Assembly: GCA_027943335.1 (NCBI GenBank)
Contig: BSBK01006430.1
Coordinates: 560,501-624,500 of the forward strand
Origin: Chamaecyparis obtusa
Taxonomy: Eukaryota; Streptophyta; Pinopsida; Cupressales; Cupressaceae
Direction: 5' to 3'
Length of the DNA stretch: 64,000 bases
Positions 46,032 to 56,800 of this stretch are shown piece after piece (the stretch's first letter is position 1; every line of letters begins with the position of its first letter). A program made the position numbers and the translations under genes. The notes under the pieces were generated by a model. That model had not been told where the DNA came from and did not search any database. It saw only the letters and a program-made list of their open reading frames with translations.

Positions 46032-47478
46032 TGTATCATCTTAAAATGGAAACACTTCTATGTTAAGAATTTTTAGCCCTCCGAGTAAGTGGTCTGGGGT
46101 CATGTCAAGCACCTTGAGTAGGTATTTGCATGGATCTATCTTTTTCCCCCTATTATGCTTCTCTCTCCACCTATTTCCATCCTTCTTTTGGCACCTAGTC
46201 CTGAGAATTTGAGATCTGAGACCTCAGGGTCAAGGTCAGCCTCCACCCTGACCTAGGGCAGAGTCAACCTTGACTCTATCCTAGGGTAGAGTTGACCTTG
46301 ACCCTAAAGTTTCAGAGGTTTCAAGATTTCAGGCTTTGGAAAGTTTTATTTTCCTACTTTAAGGTCAGTTGTTTCAGATTTTGGAAAGGTAAACTCTTAA
46401 ATTGTATTTAATCTAGGTCCATTTCTAGGGGTTAAGGTTAATTGGGATTTAATTCTCCAATGTCGGCCTCTCCAAAAAAAATTTCCCTATATCAATATAA
46501 AAGGAAGTCTTCCTCTCTCATTTTCCCCATCACTCAATCCATTATTCATCAAGAGCTCTCAAGGAGATATTCACATCCACTTTTCATGATGAGAGTTCTC
46601 CATTGAAGATCAAGGATTCAAGTATTCAAACCTTTGAAGGGATTTGGTTCAAGCATTAAAGATTCATCATTCAAACCCTACATCTATCCATCATGGTGGT
46701 GTGATCTTCCCTCAAGATCCTTTTTTCATCTCCAAGATCCATTCAGTCTTCCCTCAGGTGGATTCCAAGCATACAATCATGGAGGTTTTGATTTACATTT
46801 GTTAATGTTATATTCAAGCTTTCATATCAACATACTTGTTTACATTTTAAATACAATTGCATATCTATTGAATATCATAGCTTCATTGTTAGATCTACTT
46901 CTACTACTTGCTAGCATTCTCTATTTCAATTCCATTATTAAGGTTGATTCCAAACTAAGGTTTGACTAAGGAAAACTCCTCATCCAAACAACAAAACCAT
47001 TTTTCTTGTAGGTAGAGGTAGAGGATAGTGAATTGCAGTTCAGATCTGGATACCCTTTTTGGTGAACTTTCGGGATCCATGAACAAAAGCTCTGTATGAG
47101 TTGTTTCGGGTCAAGGTCAACCTTCAGTGGGGGGTAAGATTGTGCCCCGGGGTAAGATTGTGCCCCACTATTTAGGTCAAGGTCAACCTCCCTCAAAAAA
47201 CAAAAATTTTATGGGTTTTCTCTATCTCAGCATTTCCAAGCTGGAGCAAGTTGCAGAATCTCCTGAAACTAAGCACAGACATCAGAAAATAGTGATTTCC
47301 GCATTAGCCACCTTTTGAGATAAGTATTCCTATTTTATTTAGTTTGTATGTCCAAAACATTTTCCATCACAGATTTACATCCTTACACTTTGTTATCATC
47401 CCTCATCTTATCCTTCATACAGCTATTCATTTTACCACACACATCAACATCATCACACACCACATATTTTTATCCTAT
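46032..47478 (+). repeat. Family G copy A, 3' LTR
   Basis: Starts TGTATCATC after the polypurine tract. It contains TATAAAAGG (46496-46504), conserved in copy B, and GGTCAAGGTC palindromic motifs at 46225-46310. It stops matching the 5' LTR at about 47478 (CCTATT), where the expected CA end is not seen; the terminal bases may be mutated or lost. No target duplication can be tested because the left end of copy A is deleted. Confidence 0.87.
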
Positions 47479-48159
47479 TAAAAAACAATATTTTACTACT
47501 TCATTTTTAAAATGAATATGAAAAAGAATTTCAAGAATGTTGGTACCCACTTGTTTGTTACTATCCAATCCCAAACAAAATGCTAGCAAGGAAATGTTGT
47601 CCTGAGCCCATTGCACAAAAATATCATAATCATAAGGAGGCTTATGATCCGGATTCAGACTAGAACCGCCTGTTATTCCTCTAATATATGAATCTCTTTG
47701 TGTTGTATCTATTTTCTCATAATCCTCTATCATCTTTCCCAAGTTAATGTGCACATTTGAGTTTTGTTGTTGAAACCCTAGACCCAACAAACTAGAAAAT
47801 TCACTCTCGGTTATGAACAAAATTTTCTCCTAAGTATTTTTATTCACAATTGCTTTTCTATTTTCATCATAATTTTCGGCATGGACCATGACAATTTCTG
47901 GGCAAGGGAATACTTTAGGTAACACTATGTCTACCAACCCAGCAACCCACATTGTAATTTTATTTTTCATTGCCTTTATCATGTTGTTAAATGAAAAAAA
48001 AATTGAGCCCTTATTTTGATCGTTCCACTTATTTTCAAGTGCAAATCTAATTTCCATTGTTCCCTTATTTCCATGGATAATAGGATCATAAATATCATGG
48101 AATTCATCAGTGAAACCTGGTGTTTTAAGCAAATTGTGGAATTCTATTATCTGAGTCTC
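47470..48159 (-). pseudogene. Unrecognised minus-strand ORF, interrupted by TAG
   Basis: From 48159 ('ETQIIEFHNLLKTPG') down to about 47479 one frame holds roughly 226 codons broken by a single TAG near 47827. A TGA at 48162-48160 precedes it, with possible coding before that. Composition is protein-like ('NMIKAMKNKITMWVAGLVDI', 'SSLLGLGFQQQNSNVHIN', 'PPYDYDIFVQWAQDN'), but I recognise no family, and no zinc knuckle or enzyme motif is seen. The 3' end runs into the edge of family G copy A, so that insertion probably truncated it. It may be part of an unlisted transposon. Confidence 0.45.
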
Positions 48160-48409
48160 TCACTTGGCCTTTTACTCATAATCTTAATATTTGTTTTGCC
48201 CATCATGGAAAGTTGGTAACTAGTATCACTATTTACTCGTAGGAAAATTCAAATATTAAACCCTAATAGGATAATTCTTTTTATAGGGGTGATTCAAAAT
48301 TAAACCATAATAGGCTAATTCTTTTTCTACAATATAAATGTAAAGTTGTAAACCATGAGATTTAAAAAATTTAAAATGTGGGACGTAGGTGTTCAAGATT
48401 TTAGTAGTT
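48160..48409. other. Non-coding stretch with a ~47-bp duplication
   Basis: A motif 'TTAAACC(C/A)TAATAGG' followed by 'TAATTCTTTTT' occurs twice, near 48257 and 48302. Nothing else recognised. Confidence 0.5.
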
Positions 48410-48474
48410 GAAATAAATTTCTGGATTTGATTGATGTAAAAAAACTTACACAATCAAATCCAGAAACTTATTTC
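48410..48474. repeat. Long near-perfect hairpin
   Basis: Arms 48410-48433 and 48451-48474 match at 23 of 24 positions. The sequence between them adds another TGTAA/TTACA pair around a 6-nt loop, giving about 29 paired bases with one bulged A. It could be the remains of a small inverted-repeat transposon or a hairpin RNA source; nothing decides between these. Confidence 0.85.
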
Positions 48475-48834
48475 ATCATAATGGATTGTGGAAATCTGAT
48501 GTTTTTAATTTTAGTGGTTACCTTTAATTTCAATTTGTGTAGACTATGAGTGGGAAGAGAGTTGAGAGACTCTTTTGTGCATTCCTCAAACCTCAAACCT
48601 CAATCATCAACCTAGAAGTTGTAACCCATTTCTAAAGAGCCAATAGTAAATACTAGTTAGAACTAAAAAACTTAGATTGAAAACCTAAAGGGAACGTGTC
48701 ACTTAATCATTTGAAACTACAACTTTAGTTAGACACCCAAAATTACAATATTTTTTAAATAATCCATTCTACAGTTTACTCCAATTTAGATTTTAATTAT
48801 ACTTAGTTAAGGGTTAATTCTTGGCACGCGCCTT
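48475..48834. other. AT-rich stretch, nothing recognised
   Basis: No coding signal, repeat or element edge seen on either strand. Confidence 0.5.
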
Positions 48835-48986
48835 GTTTCTATAGGAAATTTACAAATAGAGGTGATTGTTCCCCAAATCACCCTAAAATACACCTTCAAC
48901 CATTGATCTAGTCTCATCCAATGGTAATTATTAGTCTCTATCAAGTGTTGTGGCCACGTGTCTCCCATTATATTTTGGCTTATTAG
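48835..48986 (+). repeat. ~230-bp tandem repeat, unit 1 (left part)
   Basis: Shares an ordered series of motifs (AAAATAC-C-TTCA, TTGATCTA, TCATCCAATGGT, CCCATTA) with units right of family G copy B. Copy B has split this unit; the duplicated ATTAG marks the cut. Confidence 0.7.
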
Positions 48987-50413
48987 TGTAAAAGGTGTGT
49001 GTTGGTGTTGGGGAATATATGATATGTGTAAATGTGAAGCTAGGGGGAATAATATGGGGGATGATAACAAAGTGTAAAGATGTAAATCTATGATGAAAAA
49101 TTTTATGGACATAAAAACTAAATAAAATAGGAATACTTATCTTGAAAGGAGGTTGATGCATAAATCACTATTTTCTGATGTCTATACTCAATTTTGAGAG
49201 ATTCTGCAACCTGCTCCATCTTGGAAATGTCGAGACAAAGAAAATCTAGAAAAAAATTTCCTTTTTAAGGGAGGTCGACCTTGACCCCAATACCAGGGCA
49301 CAATCTTACCCCCCACTGAAGGTTGACATTGACTTGAAACAGCTTCGATGGAAATTATGTTTGCGGATCCCAAAAGTTCGTCAAAAAGGGCATCCAAATC
49401 TGAACTACAATTCATTGTCCTATACCTGTACCTACAAGAAAAATGGTCTTTTTTGTTTGGATGAGGGGTTTTCCTTAGTCAAACCCTAGTTTGGAATCAA
49501 CCTTAATAATAGAATTGAAATAGAGAATGCTAGCAAGTAGTAGAAGTAGATCTAACAATGAAGCTATGATATTCAATAGATATACAATTGTATTTCAAAT
49601 GTAAACAAGTATGTTGATATGAAAGCTTGAACACAACATTAACCAATGTAAATCAAAACCTCCATGATTGTATACTTGGAATCCACCTTGAGGGAAGAAT
49701 GAATGGATCTTGAAGATGACAAAGGATCTTGAAGGAAGATCACACCATCATGATGGATAGATCTAGGGTTTGAATGATGAATGAATGCTTGAACCAAATC
49801 CCTTCAAAGGCTTGAATGCTTGAATCCTTGATCTTCAATGGAGAACTTGAATGATTGAATGGATGATAATGGCTTGAATGCTTCCTTGATTGAGAATGCT
49901 TTCTTGATCTTTCTTGATGAATCTTGACACTTGATGGAGATATGAAAAAGTGGATGTGAAAATGAGAGAGGAAGGCTTCATTTTATAGTGATCTAGGGCA
50001 AAAACTTCTAGAGAGGATGAAATTGGAGAATTAAATCCCAATTAACCTTAACCCCTAGAAATGGACCTAGATTAAATGAAATTTAAGAGTTTATCATTCT
50101 AAATTTTGAAACAGCCGACCCAAAAGTGAGAAAATAAAACTTTCTAAAGCCCAATATCCTGAAACCTTTGAAACTTGAAAATTGGACCTAGGGTCAGGGT
50201 CGAGGTCGACCTTGACCCTGAGGTCTCAGATCTTAAATTCTCAGGACCATGTGCTAGAAAAAGGCTAGAAATAGGTGGAGAGAGAAGCAGAATAGGGGGA
50301 AAAATCTAGATCCATGCAAAGACCTATTCAAGGCACTTGACATGACTCCAGACCACTTACTTAGATAGCTAAATTTTCTTAACATCGAAGTGCTTCCATT
50401 TTAAGATGATACA
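48987..50413 (-). repeat. Family G copy B, 3' LTR
   Basis: 1427 bp, about 156 bp shorter than the 5' LTR, mainly because it has one GGTCGAGGTCGACC block where the 5' LTR has a tandem array. The TATA region (49978-49986) is conserved. Confidence 0.93.
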
Positions 50414-50427
50414 TTAAGCCCCCACTT
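50414..50427 (-). promoter_or_regulatory. Family G copy B polypurine tract
   Basis: Minus-strand AAAGTGGGGGCTTA directly precedes the 3' LTR; copy A has AAAGTGGGGGCTAA at the same place. Confidence 0.85.
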
Positions 50428-50954
50428 TAGCAAGAGTATGGATTTAATGCAAACTCTTGGTAAAGGAGAAGATAGAAGAGAGCCAAGTGGATTCACAATG
50501 AGATAAAATAACACTTAGCTTAAGGACACGAGCCCCCAGGCTAAAAGATTCTAACTCAAAACACATGCACGAGGGTGTGAAAACATAAAAAAGAGGGGTT
50601 AGTACTAAAACAAACCTAAATCAACTAGTAGAGGAAACCTTGCTAATAAATATTTCCTATACTAATATCATATTTGGAAAGCTATAAGAGAAAGGCAAGA
50701 GAAATACTATAAATAGCATAGCTTCATGATCCGGTCATACTAGCATGAAAGCAAAAAGAGAGAAAAGAGGAAGTGATTACCTCACCTAGTAAGATGCCCA
50801 CCTTACTGTGAATCACCAAGGGGGGACAAACAAACAGGTGGCCAAACCTAATAGTTCACCCATAAACTGTGCTTTGTAATTGTAATGCATCTTCTGATAG
50901 CTTTTGGAATATCCATAGATCCACCTTCTTGTATCACTATGAATATGAAATGTG

Positions 50955-51300
50955 TGTCTCCTCAGGATTTAGCAACTTATGTGCATTACCTTTGAAAGAT
51001 TTAGCATATTGAAAATAGAAAAATGCATGTCTCTTTAGGATTTACCAACTTATGTGTGTTACCTTCAGAGGATTTAACATATTGAAAATTGCAAAATGCA
51101 TGTCTCTTCAGGATTTAGCAACTTATGTGTGTTACCTTCAGAGGATTTAGCATGTTGAAAATTGAAAAATGCATGTCTCTTCATGATTTAGCAACTTGTG
51201 TGTGTTACCTTCAAAAGATTTAGCATATTGAAAATTGAAAATTATGTGTCTCTTCAGGATTTAGCAACTTATGTGTGTTACCTTCAGAGGATTTAGCATA
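50955..51300. repeat. 73-bp tandem repeat, five copies, in family G copy B
   Basis: 'GATTTA(G/C)CAAC' anchors recur every 73 bp from about 50965 to 51257. Copy A has four units. Confidence 0.92.
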
Positions 51301-52057
51301 TAAATGAAAAACCATAGTACAAGGCAAACCCTATATATGCCCCCCTCCTTATCATGGCTATCTACTAGACATGATAAGGAAGAGGAAGAGGATACCTACT
51401 TCACAATGCAAGGAGATATCCTATTTACAACAATGTATACTACATTCCTAGTGAAGGGTATTGACCCCTACATCCAAGAGTATAGATAATTGTGAAAAGG
51501 ATATGTCACTTATGGAAAAAGGATCCTCAAAGAAAGAGATCTTATAAATAGGACCCCCACCATAGAGGAGTGCTTTTAGATAAAATATCATCTTTCAAAG
51601 ATAAATCAAGTGGGAACAAAGATTCAATCATCAAGCCCCTTGCAATCAAGAGGAAGAGGAATCTTTGAAATGAGGGAAATAACTTTAATCACCAGAGCAA
51701 GGGAAAGAGTTTACAATGAACATAATTTGCAAAATAGAGAAGAGGTGATGACCTAGGACAACAACCTCTCATATAAAAAGGATATCGAAAGCTAAAACAT
51801 CGGTCAGTATAATGAAATAATGTTTCCAAATAAACAAATGCCACTAAGCTAAGGAAAACAAATCCCTAGACAAAGAGAAAGAAAGAAGAACCTTGCCCCC
51901 CAGGGATGAAAGCAAGGGAAACCTTTGCAAAACAAATGTCTTAGAAAATATATCTTGAATATAGAATCTATTGATGATTATAAACATAATATAAAACCTA
52001 GAGAGAGAGGATAGAAAGAATACCAATTAAGCTCAAGACACAATATATGTTAAAAGC
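51301..52057 (-). other. Family G internal region without coding signal
   Basis: Colinear with 37600-38340 of copy A. No conserved open frame. Several C/G-rich tracts (GGGGGG with CAAGG) are shared by both copies. Confidence 0.6.
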
Positions 52058-53100
52058 CTAATGGATCCTAGGAGACTGGATGGAAATACACCTCATGCCC
52101 CCCAGTCTAGAAGGAATTGTAAAATTGCACGAGAGAGATATAATTCCTAAACCAACTCTTTCCCTAACATATAACTCGAAATGCTTACAATCAACAAGTA
52201 AATGTGTATTACTATAATGAAAAGGACATTTGTATTTGGATAAAGCATCTTTTGGCATAGGTTTAGAGATTTCTTTCTGGAATTCATTAACTGAACATAC
52301 ACCTTCTTAGCTACATCTTGACGAATATCAAGGTTATCTAAGGTAGGTGTAGGAAGATTAATATGAAGAGGAGGACGATGATCAACATCACCCACCTTTA
52401 TTTGAGATTGTGAACAACCAACACCACGCATATCCTGTTTAGGGGGTATATGAACTGGATACTTGATACCATGCTCATTAACTCCAAGCCCAAAACCTCT
52501 ATAACCTTGTTTAGTCATCATATTGAATCTTGTAGTGTATATATTATGTAAAGCTTCTACAAGAGGTGATTGTTTATCATGCTCATGAGTAAAGGTTGTA
52601 TAAGGTGGAATAATAGGTTTTGAAGAAGTTTCTTTACCCTTTTCTTTAATATCATCATGAATCGGAGGAGAAGTTATATCAAAGAAGTCTTGCACATCTA
52701 CATCTTGAACTATAGCGTGACTCCCATCATATGTATGGGAAGAACTAGGATTAATAGATGGAGAATTAGGTATCGGATTAGGAATAGGAAGGTTAGGAAT
52801 CAAATTAGGAATTCTAGGATTAGGATTAGGAAGATTAGGAGATGGTGTATCATCTACCAAATTCTTCACATAATCCAAAAGAGAAATAAGGCTACCACAT
52901 TAATCTTTAATGAAAGTTTTGAAAGTAGGAAGACTAGTATCAGTCAATTTTACAAAAGCATAGGCAAGTGCAAAAGGAAGGGTCATCAACATAATGAAGT
53001 GAATGATACTCTCGTAAACATCATAGGTATGGTAAAGAGATGCTAAAAGAAGGGTAATAAAGAACATAATCACACACCAAAGCATCTTAACAATCTTCAT
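52058..53100 (-). pseudogene. Family G protein, copy B
   Basis: An ATG at 53100 (MKIVKMLW) begins two hydrophobic segments (VIMFFITLLLASL and IIHFIMLMTLPFALAYAFV). The same frame continues through a TAA near 52897, which is TTA (Leu) in copy A, into a run of about 240 codons. That run has an Asn/Pro repeat (IPNLIPNLPIPNPIPN), an acidic and Lys linker, 'GYRGFGLGVNEHGI' (G-patch-like) and a Pro-rich region. A frameshift near 52265 separates 'KYKCPFHYSNTHLLVDCKHF', the zinc-finger-like end. Length before damage would be near 350 residues. The two copies differ mostly by substitutions while keeping every motif. That supports a once-functional protein, possibly Gag-like and membrane-associated, which would be unusual for a plant LTR element. 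Confidence 0.72.
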
Positions 53101-53329
53101 AGTAAATTAAATGCAAGAAATATTTTTGGATTTTGTTTAATATATAGATTTTTTTTTGAAGTAAAATGAGAGAGCATAAAAGAAACCTAATCTTGATGCG
53201 AGAAAAGAAAAGACCTAACACCAAAAATAAGGAATTATCTAACAAAAGATAATACAATGGGAAATATTAACACAATAGGGCATCTAAATCCACAAAAGAT
53301 AGAGGGTAAGTTTGTAGGGTTCACCAAAA
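53101..53329 (-). other. Family G copy B leader and primer-binding site
   Basis: Minus-strand TTTTGGTGAACCC starts at 53329, right after the LTR end, and is the candidate primer site; copy A has the same bases. The remaining leader is AT-rich. Confidence 0.75.
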
Positions 53330-54912
53330 TGTAAAAGGTGTGTGTTGGTGTTGGGGAATATATGATATGTGTGAATGTGAAGGTAGGGGAAATAATATGG
53401 AGGATGATAACAAAGTGTAAAGATGTAAATCTATGATGGAAAATGTTATGGACATACAAACTAAATAAAATAGGAATACTTATCTTGAAAGGAGGCTAAT
53501 GCGGAAATCATCAGTTTCTGATGTCTGTGCTCAGTTTCGTGAGATTCTGCAACCTGCTCCAGTCTAGAAATGTTGAGATAGAGAAAACCCATAAAACTTT
53601 TACCTTTGTGAGGGAGGTCAACCTTGACCCAAATAGCAGGGCACAATCTTACCCTAGGGTACAATATTACCCCCCACTGAAGGTCGACCTTGACCCAAAA
53701 CAGCTCCGACAAAAATTATGTTCGCAGATCCAGAAAGTTCACCAAAAAGGGTATCTAGATCTGAACTACAATTCATTGTCTTGTACCTGTACCTGTACCT
53801 ACAAGAAAAATGGTCTTTTTTGTTTGGATGAGGGGTTTGCCTTAGTCAAACCCTAGTTTGGAATCAATCTTAATAATATAATTGAAATAGAGAATGCTAG
53901 CAAGTAGTAGAAGTAGATCTAACAATGAAGCTATGATATTCAATAGATATGCAATTGTATTTCAAATGTAAACAAGTATGTTGATATGAAAGCTTGAACA
54001 CAACATTAACCAATGTAAATCAAAACCTCCATGATTGTATGCTTGGAATCCACCTTGAGGGAAGAATGAATGGATCTTGAAGATGAACAAAGGATCTTGA
54101 AGGAAGATCACACCACCATGATGGATAGATCTAGGGTTTGAATGATGAATGAATGCTTGAAGCAAATCCCTTCAAATGCTTGAATGCTTGAATCCTTGAT
54201 CTTCAATGGAGAACTTGAATGATTGAATGGATGATAATGGCTCGAATGCTTCCTTGATTGAGAATCTTTTCTTGATCTTGCTTGATGAATCTTGACACTT
54301 GATGGAGATATGAAAAAGTGGATGTGAAAGTGAGAGAGGAAGGCTTCCTTTTATAGTGATCTAGGGCACAAACTTCTAGAGAGGACAAAATTAGATAATT
54401 AAATCCCAATTAACCTTAACCCCTAGAAATGGACCTAGATTAAATGCAATTTAAGAGTTTACCATTCTAAAATTTGAAACAGCTAACTTGGAAGTGGGAA
54501 AATAAAACTTTTCAAAGCCCGATATCTTGAAACCTACAGAACTTGAAAATTGGACCTAGGGTCAGGGTCGAGGTCGACCCTAACCTAGTTCAGGGTCAAG
54601 CTCAACTCTACCCTAGGTCAGGGTCAAGGTCGACCATGACCTAGTTCAAGGTCGAGGTCAAATCTTCCCTAGGTCAGGGTCAAGGTTGACCTTGACCTAG
54701 GAGGTCGACCTTGACCCTGAGGTCACAGATCTCAAATTATCAGGACCAGGTGCCATAAAAAGGCTAGAAATAGGTGGAGAGAGAAGCAAAACAAGGGGAA
54801 AAAGATAGATCCATGCAAAGACCTATTTAAGGCACTTGACATGACCCCAGACCACTTACTCAGAGGGATAAACATATTGAATATGGAAGTGCTTCCATTT
54901 TAAGACAATACA
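53330..54912 (-). repeat. Family G copy B, 5' LTR
   Basis: 1583 bp; begins TGTATTGTC on the minus strand. The TATAAAAGG box lies at 54355-54347 (plus-strand CCTTTTATA). A palindromic minisatellite occupies 54545-54730. Confidence 0.93.
54545..54730. repeat. Palindromic minisatellite in the family G LTR
   Basis: Repeating blocks of the type CCTAGGTCAGGGTCAAGG and TCGACCTTGACC, about 55 bp per unit. The core GGTCAAGGTCGACCTTGACC is a 20-bp palindrome in ideal form. The 3' LTR and copy A have fewer or differently arranged blocks. Confidence 0.85.
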
Positions 54913-55380
54913 ATTAGTACTAGTAGTATGTAGTAGACTAGTAGTAGTCACCTAGTCACTTCAAGAGTCACATGTCATCATTGAATGATAGTTGTCACTG
55001 ACTGTATCAGTGGACATGCATCATGATCCCAGAATGGGTTTGCAAAAATGGGTTTTCTTTTCCCTTTCGGCCCAAAATACAGCTTCAGTTGTTGATCTAT
55101 AATCATCCAATGGTCATTGTTAGTAACTATCTAGTGTCCTGGCCCCATGGATCCCATTAAATTTTTCCTTGAATGAACTAGTAGTCACCTCAGAAGTCAC
55201 ATGTCAATGGTCATCATCTAATGACATTGTCAGTTGACCGTACGAGTGGACACGTGTCATGATTCTGGAAAGGGTTTGCAAAAATGGGGTTTCTTTTCCC
55301 TTTCATCCTGAAATCCACCGTACATCATCGATCTATGCTCATCCAATGATATTTGGCATTCACTATCATGAATTAATTGA
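54913..55380 (+). repeat. ~230-bp tandem repeat, units 1 (rest) to 3
   Basis: 'TTTGCAAAAATGGG' occurs near 55039 and 55269, 230 bp apart, and the surrounding ACTAGTAGTCACCT, GTGGACA(C/T)G and TTTTCCCTTTC motifs repeat in order. The first unit starts left of family G copy B (48835-48986). Confidence 0.8.
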
Positions 55381-55828
55381 ATAGTAATATTGTTGAAGAG
55401 GTATATAGTATAGTTAAAATGATAATTTTTATTGATTATAACTTTTACGTTTAAAAAAGAACATCAAGATTCAAATTGTTTATTGATTAATTTTTATCAA
55501 GATTATAACTTTTAATGTTTAACTCAGACTTTAACATTGAATTAAATTGAATTATTTCTATTTGCATTATAATTGAAATTACATTATTACACATCGATAT
55601 GGCTGACTAAAGTGGCATATTGGTAAATTTGGTAATTGGCATATAATTAATTTCTAAATTAATTAGTAAACAACAATAAAAATCATGCTTTGTCTCTGGA
55701 GTCTGGACTATTAAAAATAGCAACTTATAAATTTTAGCGAACTTGCAAAATTTCCATTAATATGTTCTAAAAATTTACAACTGTCTTATTTCCTCCAAAA
55801 TTTCACAAAAACAACTAACCTACTACTA
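55381..55828. other. AT-rich stretch, nothing recognised
   Basis: Weak internal similarity between about 55735-55800 and 55865-55945 suggests an old local duplication. No coding signal or element end. Confidence 0.4.
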
Positions 55829-56656
55829 TTATAGGGTATCCACTATCCAATGCATTAAAAAAATGAAATGAAGTTGCAAATTATCATTAATATTTTGTAC
55901 AAATTTACAATATTCAGACTTGGAGTCCCTAACTCCCTCCAAAACTTTAAAGACAAAATGAGGGAGGTTGCAACTTGTGAGGTAGTGGAAAAAATAGCAC
56001 CTACTATAATCTATAGTCCAATAAAAAAAACAAATAAACCCTTTGATTTCAAAATTCCAGGCCATAGGGTCCTGGGTAGCAAAAAACTAAGGATTTTTCC
56101 CTCTATCTAAGTAGAAATCTTTAGAGATGATAAGCTCTGAGAATTCAAGCAACCATCTGTAGTCCACAAATTCATCCAAGAGAAACCACTTTTGAAGAAA
56201 ATCCCTACCAATTTGCACCCATTTCCTATAGCGCGTCAATTGCTCAACATTCAGATTCAAAAGAAAAGTTTGCCTGGCCACATTTTGGTCTGCCTGGAGA
56301 AGCTTGGGTAAATCACTTGCCCAAGGGATCCCAACCCCTATTTGTGCAAAAACTGCAACCTAAACATCATCACCCATGAATTCTTGTTTGAATACCCTCC
56401 TTAGCAGAAGGAGCATATCCACCTTCTCTCCTTCTAGGTCCAGAAGAGATGCCAAAAACTAAGACGTAATGTGTGTGTTAACTTGGTATCAATCAATATT
56501 ATCAAGAAATTCATGGCCCAACACCATCCTCACAGACTCATTTGTAAAGGAACCATTCTCATTGCAAACTGATTGCAGTGTTTGGTCTGAGACTAGACCC
56601 AAAAAGGCCTTCTGATCCTCCTCAGATGTGCTTATCAAATGGATAGGAGTGTCCAT
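55829..56656 (-). pseudogene. Unrecognised minus-strand gene with in-frame stops
   Basis: An ATG at 56656 (MDTPIHLISTSEEDQKAF) opens a frame that stays protein-like for about 200 codons: 'NGSFTNESVRMVLGHEFLDN', 'KVDMLLLLRRVFKQEFMGDD' and 'LQKWFLLDEFVDYRWLLEFS'. It is interrupted by TGA and two TAGs between about 56490 and 56340, and a TAG near 56085, after which the same frame remains open to 55829. The upstream sequence has a TATA-like CTATTTATAG about 135 bp before the ATG. No family is recognised and no membrane segment or enzyme motif is evident. It may be a decayed single-exon host gene or a transposon gene. Confidence 0.4.
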
Positions 56657-56788
56657 CTTTAGAAAACCACTAACAGAATATCATAAATTAGAATGTGATA
56701 AAATTATACAGCCTAAAGACCTAAACCAGAGGTAGACTTTCAAGAACTTAGCAGAGGCATAATTGAAGAAGAAAGAAGCATAAATTAT

Positions 56789-56800
56789 CTATAAATAGCC
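56789..56800 (-). promoter_or_regulatory. TATA-like box upstream of the minus-strand ORF
   Basis: Minus-strand CTATTTATAGAT, about 135 bp before the ATG at 56656. Distance and sequence fit a plant TATA box, but nothing else supports it. Confidence 0.3.

Larger units (their letters stand above)
48987..54912 (-). mobile_element. Family G copy B, complete non-autonomous LTR element
   Basis: Perfect 5-bp duplications ATTAG (48982-48986 and 54913-54917) flank the element. Both LTRs have TGTAT...TTTACA ends. The 2.9-kb internal region has a primer site, one coding remnant, a 73-bp tandem repeat and a polypurine tract, but no protease, reverse transcriptase, RNase H or integrase. Copy A on the other strand has the same layout, so the lack of pol is a property of the family, not damage to one copy. 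Confidence 0.95.

Noticed and set aside
48410..48474. Annotating the hairpin as a microRNA gene
   Set aside because: Structure alone is insufficient; no expression or conservation can be seen, so it is listed only as an inverted repeat.
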